Positions 32,695 through 44,150 of a DNA stretch of 64,000 nt are shown piece by piece. A program made the translations under genes and the position numbers. Below the pieces are notes generated by a model, which was not told the origin of the DNA, ran no database searches, and saw only the letters and a program-made list of their open reading frames with translations. Source of the stretch: Polytrichum commune (Eukaryota > Streptophyta > Polytrichopsida > Polytrichales > Polytrichaceae); NCBI GenBank assembly GCA_950295325.1, contig OX485804.1, positions 15,254,001 to 15,318,000 of the forward strand, given 5' to 3'. Position 1 is the first letter of the stretch; the number at the start of each line of letters is the position of its first letter.

Positions 32695-35600
32695 TTACTC
32701 ACACTCAAATTCAAGCATCTCCTCATCCGAGAGGTCATCATCTTCTTTTGTGAGATCTTGTATATTCTCCTTAGATGACCCCTCTTTCAAAACATTTTCC
32801 AAAAGTGGTTTCAATATGTGCTCAAACATGTCATTATCACCCTCAAATGCAAGAAGATGTCTGCCACATGCGCGTGTTGCTAGGATAGAAACTCCAGTGG
32901 AACATGTCAAATCAACAACGCGTCCATTCGATGGTGTAAACAATTCAATAAGATCTTGAAAAAAACGCGGCGATTTTTGATATGGCCCCCTCCAAGGTCT
33001 TCCCGATTTTTGAAGAAGCACGTTTTTTTCATCCACAAAATTGAAAAGCAAGCTTTTACTTTTCAATCCAGTGCCAAAAAAATGGAGTTTGGTTGTCTCG
33101 TGGATTTTATGGTAGTAAAATCCCTTACCAAGACATGAGCCATAAATGCCGGAGTCTACAAAAAAATATAAATTGTATTAAAACTATATACAATGCAAAT
33201 AACACCAAAATAATTAAATAGAAACAATTGTGATGTGTTATACTTACGGTGTACGTTGGAGACTCCGGATCCTTGAACACTGTGTACGAATTGAGGCAAA
33301 TAAAAATCCTAAGAACTTTCATGTTGCCGTTGTGTAAGGTTGAATTCAAAACCTTCTTCGTTTGCATATCGATAGCAGAAAATACTATGAGGACGCCATC
33401 ATCAGACAAGGTGGACTTGCACAAGGACATTGTTGCAACCATCCAGTTCTTGTCATATTTATTCTAAAGAGGAATTTCAGCAGGTCTATTGGAGAGGTTG
33501 AAGTCAAGACCGTCCGGAAATTGCAGAAAAACCAAGTCAATGGCAAATGGAGTCGGACTTCCCATGACATGAAATTCGCGATTGTCTTTGAACTGAAATA
33601 CCACAACATATCACAATATAAGACATAAAATAAAATCCAAATGAAAGTAAGAATATTACAGAAAATACAAAATGAAGATTACTTACATTTTTAAGAAATG
33701 CCCGCCATTGGATCCACTCAGGAGGGCCTACTTCAACCCCTTCAGACTTGTTCTTGACAGCAGTAGATCGAGCAAAAGAGAGCGTGAGAAAGTTCTTCAG
33801 TATGAATAACTTTTTTCTCAAAACATTCGTTGGCGCACGATGAATAGCGTCATAGGTGCTGGAGTAATGTAATTCCAATACATCGCACCCGGATTTTGAA
33901 CTTTCGCCTCCAAGTGTATTCTTATCCAAATCATTGGAAAAAACAAGCAATTCTTCATGTTGTGAAATTTCCGATTGACCTTGTATTTTGGTTTCAGGAA
34001 TATATTTTCTCTTACGACGTTTTGTTTCTTTTGGTTCTGGCTCTCGAAGTTTAAGCTGCACAATTTGTGCTTGCAAAATTGCAGTATCACGAGGATCTAC
34101 ATTTTTGGCATCATTTATGTGACGGATTGTCTTCTCACTTGACGGACATGCATCCTTAGGTCAATCAAGATACCAACCACAATCCTCATAGTGTGGGAGC
34201 GACCAATCCAAACAAATCTCTGTAGTGAACATGCATGAGTCTTCCGCACCAGTGTCACGCCGATTTGGAAAAAAACGAGGTTCCCCTATAACGCATTTGT
34301 GCGGAATCAAAACATATCGGAAATACCTACACACAAAAATATTATGAGCCAAATATTGAATGAAAAGTAAAATGTAATGAAAAAATATCAAGAAATAGTA
34401 AAGAGTAAGTTGTACCTGTATAGAACACGCTTCATAGCAAGATCAATATTCGGTTGCTCATCCCAAACGTTGTGTTTTTTTAGTTTTCCGCTTTTGAATT
34501 TACGATAGAATATTGAATTGAAAGCCGCAAACTTCCAGGTTTGGATATATTCGGAGAGAGTAGGCACATCTGCAGGCAATTGAAGAGGAGATGAAATAAT
34601 ACTTTGAAGCTCTTCAATAGTTTTTTTCTCTAACTGTGCCCAATATGTAGACTTTGATAACCAATCATCAAGTGCAAAATTAGAGAGGGGTGATTTCGGG
34701 AAATGCAATGCATCTTTGTCAAATCTATTGCCATTCCAAAGCTTGAGCCATTCGACTTTGACATCTGGATCCACATTACTAACAACAACACGATGAAGTT
34801 TCTCTTGTAACATTTCAGGCACCGAAAATGAATCCCAATGGTGCTTAACTTCTTCAAGAAAAGCAGGGGTGAGGTTGATGTCAGCAATCGCTAGTTGTTT
34901 TGTAAAACTAGAAGACAACATTGCACGTTTTTTGTTGACAGCTGCGGATATTGCTTTAGAAACTCCTTCTGAAGTTCGTTCAAGAGGATGGGTTTCATTG
35001 TAAAGGTTGAGAACAATATCGCTAGCCTCGGCAAGTTCTTGCTGAAAAATCAAACAAAATACAAAATTAATAAGTACATATAGATGTGATGTAAATGAAA
35101 GATAAATAAACATTAAAAACATAGTAGGAAATGCTAGAAAATTTACACTATACATGTAATCAAGAAAAATTGGCCGCGTCAAAGAATACCAAGTTTCGAC
35201 GGACTTCTCCTCACATCGCTTATAACTTCTAGGATCCAGTTGTTTTTTAAAAGAAGTCAAAGGCATTGTGCCAATACTTTGCATCCGATACAAAGTATGC
35301 ACCAAATTGGTAGAAACGTGAGAGTTTTCTGTTGACCTGAAAAAATATTGAATTCATGAATTTAGGATGATATAATTCAAATAACAAAATACAAACCAGA
35401 ATAAATGAAAATAAAGAAGTAAGAGCATTACTTGTTGATGTCGTGCATAGCAGTCAACAAAGTTGGAATGTCATTAAGCTCGGGCGCCAAAATGATGGAA
35501 TCTACAAAGACATGACGCTCGTAATCTTCGGTATGCAAGCGGTCAATATAACTTTTCTAAGCAAAAAATTTGTGATTACCATCCCATATGAAGAACATCT

Positions 35601-36154
35601 TGTTCTTGTATGATGTAAATGAAGGATCGGCATCTAATTCAGTTTCAAACACCGCATTAGCTTGAGCCCAATTTGGGCTCCAAGATGCACGAACCTCGTC
35701 ATCCACAAATTGAAAATTTCCCTTAGAGTCGGTAGCCGATAGATAAAACACACGGTTACCATCACGATAACCATTGAAAAAGTCAGCCTCCAATTTAGTG
35801 ATGTCGCTTTTCAAAGCAGGACGCACAATAGGCATTGGAACCATGCGACATAAGGGTACACGCAAACGAGATTTCGGTCGAGCACGGATTGAGGAAATTG
35901 TTGAAGTGGAATTAACCTTTCGCTTGTCCGTAAGCTCCCATACTTTCTGTTGATAGGTTTTATTATCACCATCGTTGTCTTCATCGGAGTCAAAATCATT
36001 GATGGGTTATTGTAATTTTTTTTTTCTTATTGTTATTGTGAAGGTTTGATGAGATATCTTGATCATGATGAACTTGTTTGGATGGACGATCTTGAGTTGA
36101 GGTTTTTGTGGAATCATCATCCGTGGAAAGAGGAACTGATTTCTCCACATCCAT
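32695..36154 (-). pseudogene. ParB-like / DNA methyltransferase-like fusion gene, six main exons, inactivated
   Basis: The exons on the minus strand are 36154-35432 (its 5' boundary is uncertain), 35336-35147, 35041-34416, 34326-33687, 33592-33248 and about 33130-32695. Introns begin GT (GTAATG, GTAAAT, GTACAA, GTAAGT, GTAAGT) and end CAG or TAG, with matching phases. The first exon holds RPALKSDITKLEADFFNGY and WDGNHKFFA, which resemble the ParB/sulfiredoxin fold (GxHRxxA). The last exon holds GRPWRGPYQKSPRFFQDLIE and VVDLTCSTGV...AFEGD, which resemble motif X and motif I of beta-class (motif IV before I) DNA methyltransferases. AIDLVFLQFP sits where DPPY would be. In-frame stops occur at 36007, 35557, 34161 and 33464, with one frame change near 33065, so the copy is dead. 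The element context suggests an accessory transposon gene. Function is inferred. Confidence 0.7.
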
Positions 36155-36189
36155 TGTTTGGTCATAAATACAAACAATGACATAAATCT

Positions 36190-36690
36190 TAGAAATCTTC
36201 TTGATGTAGTATCTTCTGAAGATATTTGATTACATAAGAGAACATGCTTAAAGGTGTAGAGAAAAAACAGTACCTGTACCAATAGCAATACCAACACCAA
36301 CAGTAGAAGAACAACACAAAACAGGATAGCACCACGTCCAGCCAAACGAACAGCAACACGAGCTCCAGCAGTAGGAACAGGAACAACAGCACCAATAGCA
36401 CCAACAACAGCAGGAACAGCAACAACACCAATACCAGCAGCAGCCCCAACACCAGCAACAGCAGCACCAACAGCAGCAACAACAACACCACCAATAGCAG
36501 CAGCAGCACAAACAACAACAATAAGAACAATAGATTAGTATCTGAACTAATACCACCTAAACCAATAGGAACAACACTAGAAGTAGTGGCAACACATGAG
36601 CAAAAACAAGAGAAGAAGAGCAGCAATAGCAGCAGCCACCACAACAACAAAGAACCACCAACAAGAGGAAGAATGACCAAAAAACAATTT
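36190..36690. repeat. Imperfect (ACA/GCA/CCA)n trinucleotide tract
   Basis: About 350 bp is made of CAACA, CAGCA and CCAACA units. Long Leu/Val/Cys-rich frames on the minus strand and Thr/Ala/Pro-rich frames on the plus strand come from this composition. I do not regard them as genes. Confidence 0.75.
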
Positions 36691-36760
36691 AAGGTGTAAC
36701 TTTGGTAGTTTAAGTACTGTGTGATTAGGGTACCAGCTTACCCTAAACAACTAGGGTAGA

Positions 36761-38026
36761 CCCTGTGCGTTAACGCACAAGGTCTATGCCCCTAACTTTG
36801 AGGCCTACCAAAGTTGCGGGTATAAACCCTGTGCGTTAACGCATAGGGTCTACGCGCCTAGCTTTGAGGCCTACCAAAGTTGCGGGCGTAGACCCTGTGC
36901 GTTAGCGCACAGGGTCTATGCACCTGACTACATATGTATGAAAGTTGCTAGCGTAGACCCTGTGCGTTAACGCACAGGGTCTATACCAAAGGTTTGAATT
37001 GTCTGGAATTGGTAGATTTGCCAAAACTTGTAAAATCTATAAATAATACTAATCTTGTCCGAAAAAAACAAAATATTGTAAATTATCTAAATCTCCGTGG
37101 CTACAACTTTCTCTAATATTTTTTTTGTGTTTGATATCGTTTTCTTTACTCATTCTTCTATCTATTTCATTATTTTGGCCACCTCATAGATTTTGGATTT
37201 CTGGGCACAAAAAAACATTTCACTATTTTTGGTCATTTTTTAGCTCCTATCACATACTACATGAATATCTCAGTAGGCATATTGCTCATTTTTTACATTC
37301 TAACCCCATTTTGAACAAATTTTTAGTTTCAACACTTTACATGACGTTCTCAATTTATACAATAGCTATTTGTTTTATTTTTAGACATTCTAAATCGCTG
37401 GTACATACCCTGTGCGTTAACGCACAGGGTATTCCATCCTAAATTTTAACCTTCTAAGTCACTGCCTAATACCCTGTGCGTTAACGCACAGGGTTTTCCT
37501 CCTAACTCTTTACTTTCTAAGTCGCTCCCTAATACCCTGTGCGTTAACGCACAGGGTTTTCCCTCCTAACTTTTAGGGTATCTAAGTCGCTCCCTAATAC
37601 CTTGTGCATTAACGCACAGGGTATTCCATCCTAAATTTTAACTTTCTAAGTCGCTCGTACATACCCTGTGCGTTAACGCACAGGGTTTTCCATCCTAACT
37701 TTTAAGGTATCTAAGTCGCTCCCTAATACCCTGTGCGTTAACGCACATGGTATTCCATCCTAGATTTTAACCTTCTAAGTCGCTTCCATATACCCTGTGC
37801 GTTAACGCACAGGGTATATGGGAGCGACTTAGAAACCCTAAACAACCCTGTGCGTTAACGCACAGGGTATTAGGTTGCGACTCACAAACCCTAAACCACC
37901 GTGTGCATTAACGCATAGGGTATTAGGGAGCAACTTACACAGCGTAAACAACCCCGTGCGTTAACGCACAAGGTATTAGGGAGCGACTTAGAAAGCGTAA
38001 ACAACCCTGTGCGTTAACGCACAGGG
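36761..38026. repeat. Array of 15 copies of a 22-bp palindrome
   Basis: The unit is CCCTGTGCGTT followed by its own reverse complement, with GTTAAC at its centre and usually one more paired A/T outside. Copies start at 36761, 36827, 36893, 36958, 37408, 37472, 37535, 37600, 37664, 37729, 37793, 37846, 37899, 37952 and 38005. Most are perfect and the others have one to four changes. Spacing is 64-66 bp in the first group of four, about 63-65 bp for the next seven and about 53 bp for the last four. Linkers are also repeated (CTAAGTCGCTCCCTAATA), and their orientation flips around the copy at 37793. Between the two main groups (36980-37407) lies AT-rich unique sequence. The array lies between the divergent genes of the MULE, so it may be a set of protein-binding sites. 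Confidence 0.9.
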
Positions 38027-38156
38027 TTTTCCGTCCTATCTTTTAAGCTTTCTAACTCGTTGTTAGAAATGCTTTTCGGGTGGGCCGCCGATATTCCAAG
38101 GATTCACTGCTCTCATACCATCGACAAATGTATAAAAGTGTAAGAAAAAATGGTAT

Positions 38157-38280
38157 AGACATCCACCTATGGATGCGAGTTGTCTAAGGAGACTGATGTT
38201 TCGGTCTGCTCCAACTTGGGTTCGAATCTAGTTGGTTGCATTGACTGGTGCTATCCCCTAATGAGCTAGTGGTTAGACAA
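38157..38280 (+). mobile_element. SINE with tRNA-Leu-like head, 5' part (split by the CACTA)
   Basis: Sequence GATGCGAGTTGTCTAAGG (A-box region) and GGGTTCGAATCT (B box, 38218-38229) resemble the split RNA polymerase III promoter of a tRNA-Leu. The tRNA-like head is followed by TTGACTGGTGCTATCCC, shared with the second copy at 53593-53776. The SINE breaks off at 38280, where the CACTA starts, and resumes at 48940. Confidence 0.8.
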
Positions 38281-41200
38281 CACTATAAGAAAATCCTGTT
38301 TTTTGTGACGTAAAAAAAAACGGGAGTGCGCGTTCACTTTGACATGGAGGTTCTTCTCTTGGACGTTACCTAAAATCCGTCATGTCAGACAGGAGAAAAA
38401 CGCGTCGTGGACATGCGAAAACATGGGGAATTTCAGCACGTTTTTATGTGACGTCACATAAAACATGGTGTTCCATAGTGTCCACGTGAAGACACGTGGA
38501 CGCCACCGGCATGCCACGCAAGCATGTTTTTTGCGGGCAGTGCCACGTCGGCACGCTTTTTTTTCCGCCCCCTCGGTGACGTGGATGGCCTCGTGGACCC
38601 TCTTGAGATGACGTGGAATGCGATTAAAAACTGATGTGGCATTCGCTGTTGCTGACGTGGACATTGCATTATGTGGTGATGTGTGCTGTTACCGACGTCC
38701 TCTGCGATACGAAAATGTCACATGAGACATTTTCCTCGACGTATGCATGTATTTTTTGGGTGTTTTCGGGGTGACTTTTAGTTTTCTTGGACATCCTTTT
38801 TGACAGTGGGATGTTATGTGTGACATCAAATGGGGCATTACAAATTATGGGGATGTCCTCTGGCCAAAACCACAGCTTGTTTGGGAGTGATGATGCCGTT
38901 TTCAAGCTTAGCCCGCCTTGACGTGGCTGATTGCCTCAAATTCTCAAACACATTACTGACATCAAGTTGTTTGGCTATTAGCAGGACCAAATATCAGATG
39001 CACGTCACTTATACCATCTACGAGAACAAACACTGACGTCAACTGTTCCACCAGACAGTCGGAACAGACACAAAGAACGCGTGGAACAAATGTACACCAA
39101 TGCTTTCCAATTCCGTAAATGCAACGTTTTCATTGATACAACATATTGCAACCAAGAGGCTGCATTTACACATCAATCGCTAGTTGCCCAAAAACTTAAA
39201 CATTGTCCATGATCGAGGCATCCATGTCTATAGTCGCGAGTCTACACCTCCACGACTAAGTGGATAATTCATGAGCACTCGAATGGAGAGCCGCGTCGTT
39301 ATTGAGAACGTCCACTCATTTCTTCTTTTGTATCTGTGCCTTCGTACTAGTCCCCACCTGCCCCATTCCACCACCATTCACAAAACCGCATGAATTACAT
39401 TAGTGGTCATCCGAACATGAAATGGACTCACACGAACGACGTGACTATATTCGAGTGCTCCACACTCCTCCTGCAATCATGCAAGCAATGTAGGCATGCA
39501 AACACTAGTTCCCTCACCTTCGCAAGATTTTGGGGAGGTTTAGGCAAACCAACCGCTTTTGGTGCACCGAGTTTGGCCATTGAGGATTTCGCTTGTGCGC
39601 TTCTACCCGCACGGCGGGGTCGGCCACCTGACTCCTCCGGTACGGGCACCTCATCCTGTAATAGCATTTCGCATTAGTATTCGGAGGTTTCAAATTATGG
39701 TCGTTCTGTTCTGCGATAATTCAAACTGTCAAGGCAAACGTCCAGCCTAATGTACATGTTGACATCCTCAATGACACCACGAAGAACATGCCAGACAAAT
39801 ACATGAAGGTATAATTTTTTAAACGGCGATGAGAGGGTTTCCAGTATGTCTAATATGGGTGGGTGTTACTTGATGTTACCTGATCCAGAGATGCAATCTT
39901 TTCAGGCACGTCCGCATTGCCGGATATCTCAGGGTGTCCTTCCTCGACGTCTTCCATAGCTTGCACTGGCACTTCCTCGTTGGTGGGTTCTACAGGGTCA
40001 TCAATTACAGGTGTCTGTGTCGTTTTTTTCGGCATTTCGAGAATGTCCTCAATTATAGACGCGATAATGGTTTCAGAGCTGGGAGGCACTGCTTCTACGT
40101 TTGTGACTGCATCAATCGCAGCATCCTCGGAGACGTCGCTCGGGACAGGAATCGCGGACACCACACGCATGTCTGCACCGCCCACCGCGCTGATAACTGG
40201 GGTGGGAGCTTATTTCTGTGCCACCATCACCAGATCCTCCGTCGTTGACGTCAATGCCGAAATATCGAGCATCTTCGCAGACGATGAAGGCTCCGTCATG
40301 CTATCAATGTTAGTCGGATGTTTCTGACTCTGATTCTGAAGAATCATTCGCATCATGTCCTCCATGCGCTTGTTTGAGGCTGCCACATTCTCTCCAAGGC
40401 GTGTGACGCTGCCCTCCAAATCCGTCACTTGAGTGCGCATCGACTCCATTTCCGAGCCATGATCGGGACGCGCTCGGCGCTTTTCCTCCTGTATGCGTTG
40501 GTACTCTTTGGCAACCTCGGCGTCAACCTCCGCATCGTACGGTGCCCTGTTCTTCAACATCGCCTGCATGGCACATTAAAGTCATTACGGATGAAAGGGG
40601 ACGTCAACAACAATGCGTTCCAACAGGTGCAGGTCCCGTGACGCCTTTGGAAGTGCCATGATTAACATCGAACATCAACTCAAACAACTAGAGTTACATT
40701 GCCGGCTCATCGGACGTCTAAGTAAACGTGTTGGATGACATCTGTTGTCGACATTGACATTGTAGGGGATAAGGGCCATCACAGATTTATAAAGATAATT
40801 GCAATATTGTCAGCCATGTCAACATAGACATAGTGGCACTCTTACCAGACAGGAGACGATCTCCCTTTCAATAGCTTTCAGTTGAGCTGTGGTCGATCCT
40901 TTCCCTTTTGAAATTGAGCGCATGTGCTGAGACTTCAAATGCGCAGCCTCGGTGGCGCACATACCTACAAGTGTTTTCCAATGCTCTGCATCCACATCGG
41001 CTAGTTTACCCGCATTGTTGTCTATGAGCTGGTTTAACCTCCACCGGGTGTTGATGAGTACCTTTGTTATAATAGGCCGCATTCACTTCTCGCACACTTT
41101 GTCACAATGCCCGCACATCTCCCAGTCTGCATGCCGGACATACACGTCAATGCCATCACATTCACTTCACAAGCGACCAACACTGGGTGCCCACACTACA

Positions 41201-42200
41201 CCCACGTTAGAAAGGGTACAAACTAGTATGTCACCACAAGAGAGAAAATTGATATCATCGACGTCCCTATGGACGTTGATAGCGATTGTCGAGCGTTTCA
41301 GTACACATGTCCACAAAAACGCACGGACGTCCTGTTCGGCATCCACTCACAGATTGTCAGCATAACAACTATGTGCTAAATACATGTCCACCCTGACGTC
41401 AGCGAGAATGTTATGCCTGCCTACATAGACATACACCCTGTTGCTCATGTCCAGAATGATGTTTGGTTGCACTTAAAATGTCAGATTCGGGTTTCACATC
41501 GCAAATTAACGCGACACATGCATGCCAAAAAATTGATGTGCAAACCTTACCTGTGTATAGGCGTTTGAATAATCGCTTCCTCTCGTGCCGTGGCTGGCCT
41601 TCCCATCTTGTCGTGGGATCCAGGTCCTTTGCATACTTCTTGATGTCGGCGCACAGGACAGCCTTCATGGCGCCAAAAGGTTGCCCTTGCGCATCCAGCT
41701 CCACACGTTTCTTCAAGGCAGTGCTCCCCCCTCCCTTACGTGTTGGTAGTGGATGTGATGTTTCAATCCCATCACTATTCTCCTGATCGCCGTCTGATTC
41801 CGTGCCCGAGTTGGTTGGGTATCCTCGGCTACAACAACCACATTCCACAATCAAGGAATTTCCAGGTGCACACATATGCGACTGCCCACTGAGCTTGAGC
41901 AGCCACATTGCAACCAATTACTGCCCCTATGAATCATACACGCAGTCAAGAGCATGGTCGAGCAACTTCAGAGTTCAGGAAGATTACCAATCACGATGTT
42001 CAAGCTGGTTGAGTGTGAGAAATGGCCATCTGAGGGTTCAGAGTACAAAAAAACTACCCGTCACACGTGAATTGGTTGAGTGAAAGAAATAACAACCTGG
42101 ATGTTGAGACTTTCTATTGTCACCCATTAATATATGGACCACAACAACGTGGTCTAATGTTTGAGTCGTCCTACCTAAACCATCTTGAAATGGGTTCTTA

Positions 42201-42367
42201 AAGACTGCAGATTTGTTTTCTTGGTTTTCCAGCTGCAATTTCAAGACTTTGGGGGCATGTTATATACCGCTGGAAAGATATTTTCAATACCTTTCCAACG
42301 GTATATAACATGCCCCCAAATTCTTAAAATTTCAGCTGTAAAACCCACAAAACAAATCTGCAGTCTT
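42201..42367. mobile_element. Tourist-like MITE nested in the CACTA
   Basis: The 167-bp element begins AAGACTGCAGATTTGTTTTC and ends with the near reverse complement. TTA flanks both sides (42198-42200 and 42368-42370), the TSD of PIF/Harbinger elements. Its arms are about 80 bp and nearly perfect, with a central GGGGGCATGTTATATACCG/GGTATATAACATGCCCCC hairpin. It lies in an intron of the TNPA-like gene. Confidence 0.85.
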
Positions 42368-42484
42368 TTAGTGACTGCAGATCAGGGTGGTCAAAAGCTC
42401 ATGGTCCCATAACCGTCGTCAAAACCCCAAGTTGCAGGTATAAAGGAAAAAATTCATGGAGCTCCAGGGAGCTGGAGCGTGGCG

Positions 42485-42515
42485 TGGTTTGTGTTTGTGT
42501 TTGTGTCTCTGTCTC

Positions 42516-42546
<31 letters not shown>
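42485..42546. repeat. Compound GTGTTT/TGTCTC/GTTGTC microsatellite
   Basis: A run of TTTGTG, TCTCTG and TCGTTG units in the TNPA-like gene. The Asn/Asp-repeat frame on the minus strand comes from it. Confidence 0.7.
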
Positions 42547-42547
<1 letters not shown>

Positions 42548-43543
42548 CTACATTGATCCAAAATTGTGCATTCTTCTGCCCAATTGAACTGGTCGAACAG
42601 GCGCGGACATCGCGACGATGAAGACTGGTTGTGCTCTACGCTAGCATCAACACCAGGAGGAGGAGAAAGACCCACTTACCTCCAGGATTGCTCCGGCACG
42701 TCCTCAGCCGCATCCTCCTCCGATGATGATACCTCGATTATGCGGCGGCGTCTTGCCGGGGGTGAGCCACGCCTCCCAGCCACATGCCGCGGGTCCTCTC
42801 TGGCCTTGGATCGCCGCTCTCCAGCTGCGCGCCTATGTTCTACCAATGTTGCTGGACACATCTCCTTGCGCTTCCCAGTGCGATCCCGTGTCCGCAGCAT
42901 CTTGGACACCCAAAAGCAACATAGCGCGTCGGAAAAGCAACACAAGGGCGTGGGAAGGCAGCGCAGCGCCGTAGGGAAAGCAACACATCGGCGTTGCAGC
43001 AGACACCACAATGGAGACTAGCGAACGTAGGTAAGAGGATCTATGCACCTCGGCATCGGAGAAGACCTATGGCCGACTGTGACCCTATGCCCAACCCACT
43101 GGAGGCCATACATGCACCTAAAACCGGGGGCTGCCGCGTGTCCGCATGCGGGCTTCCCAGTGCCAGTGGCCGAGAGCGGCGAAAAATTTCGCCGCACAGC
43201 AAAATTTGAACTTGACCGTGACCTAAATTGTGATGCGTGCATATGAGATGGAAGATTTACCTGTTTTGGAACTGGGTTGATAGCGATGCTCGATGACTCA
43301 GTGGGTGTTGTGAAATTTTCACTCCCAAAGAAGTTGAGCAAGCGTGAGCAGCGGCGACGGTGTGCACGTTGGGTTCTTTGAATTGTGTTGGGTTTTTGGG
43401 ATGGCATCATTGCATTCAACCACCAAAGTGGACAACACTGCAGTGGCCTCGGAGTCATCCGCATCCACCCTTTGCGGATGTTGTGATGTGTCTATAAAAC
43501 GGACAACCCTACCAGGCTTTCGTGTTGAACGCGACACCGCCAT

Positions 43544-44150
43544 GCTGCTAAGGGATGTTCAAGCAATGAGCGTACAAAGGTGAAGCCGCAACACTTAGGG
43601 TTTAGAGAATGTCGGCGAGCCTTCTCAGGGTCCTCTGGGGCATCCACTGCCTGGAATACCCTCTGGGACACGTGGGAAAATGTCAGTTACATTGTTTTTT
43701 TACTGGCGTCGTAGATACCAGTGTTTTCTTGGACGTCATGTAAGACACCCAATGCGACATGTGCTTAATTCGAACACTGTGCGCTCCCCATTGTGTGCGG
43801 GAATGAAAGATCCAGGTCATCGATGTGACCATTGTGGTTTCGATGTTCTGCAACAGTCAAATCCCTCACATGAGTGTGTATGGAACACACTGCCGTGTAG
43901 TGTGTGACCTTCATTTTGGTGTCCAGGAAGATGTCACAATTGACGCCGACAGATCAACAGCAATGTCCCCATGGACATTCTCAGTGACATCCACCCTGGA
44001 AGAGACACTCCGCATAGTGTCAACGAATGGTGTCCTCTGTTTATATCAATGCTCATGCGCAACACGACCACGCGGAGACCTTGCGGAAGCGCTGCACGGT
44101 GTGTAACATCGGCCCAGTGAGGTAACATCTTCCAATTCGGGACACGCAAC
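43544..44150. promoter_or_regulatory. Intergenic region between the two divergent CACTA genes
   Basis: About 600 bp separates the ATG of the TNPA-like gene (43543, minus) from that of TNP2 (44151, plus), so it should hold both promoters. It contains several ACGTCA/TGACGT-like and TGTCCA motifs also seen near the element ends. I could not identify a convincing TATA box. Confidence 0.4.

Larger units (their letters stand above)
39316..43543 (-). pseudogene. TNPA-like (Ptta/En/Spm-type) gene of the CACTA element
   Basis: Exons on the minus strand: a first one near 43543 (MAVSRSTRKPGRVVRFID), one ending at 42680 (RRRRIIEVSSSEEDAAED, donor GTAAGT), 41828-41551 (phase-matched, donor GTAAGG), about 41080-40850 (donor GTAAGA), 40563-39880 (donor GTAACA), 39655-39518 (donor GTGAGG) and 39357-39316 ending KAQIQKKK and TGA. 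The 40.9-41.0 kb exon (INTRWRLNQLID...HWKTLVGMCATEAAHLKSQH...SKGKGSTTAQ) fits the Ptta/En/Spm plant transposase domain (PF03004 type). The 40.2-40.6 kb exon contains a coiled-coil stretch (MRTQVTDLEGSVTRLGENVA). GGRPRRAGR in the 39.6-kb exon is AT-hook-like. An in-frame TAA at 40210 and an unresolved junction before 41082 suggest inactivation. Its presumed role is binding the subterminal repeats. Confidence 0.65.

Noticed and set aside
36189-36680. 163-codon Leu/Val-rich, apparently membrane-like frame
   Set aside because: It is read from an imperfect (ACA/GCA/CCA)n tract. All frames of such a tract are open and low-complexity.
36761-38026. CRISPR array
   Set aside because: Regular palindromic repeats look superficially similar, but the linkers are themselves repeated and flip orientation, the context is a plant transposon, and no cas genes are present.
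38219-38229. A functional tRNA gene
   Set aside because: A- and B-box-like motifs are present but no acceptor stem or cloverleaf can be formed, and the unit recurs as a SINE.
42566-43021. 151-codon plus-strand frame in the CACTA
   Set aside because: It overlaps an exon of the minus-strand TNPA-like gene, whose splice phases are consistent, so the plus frame is a shadow.
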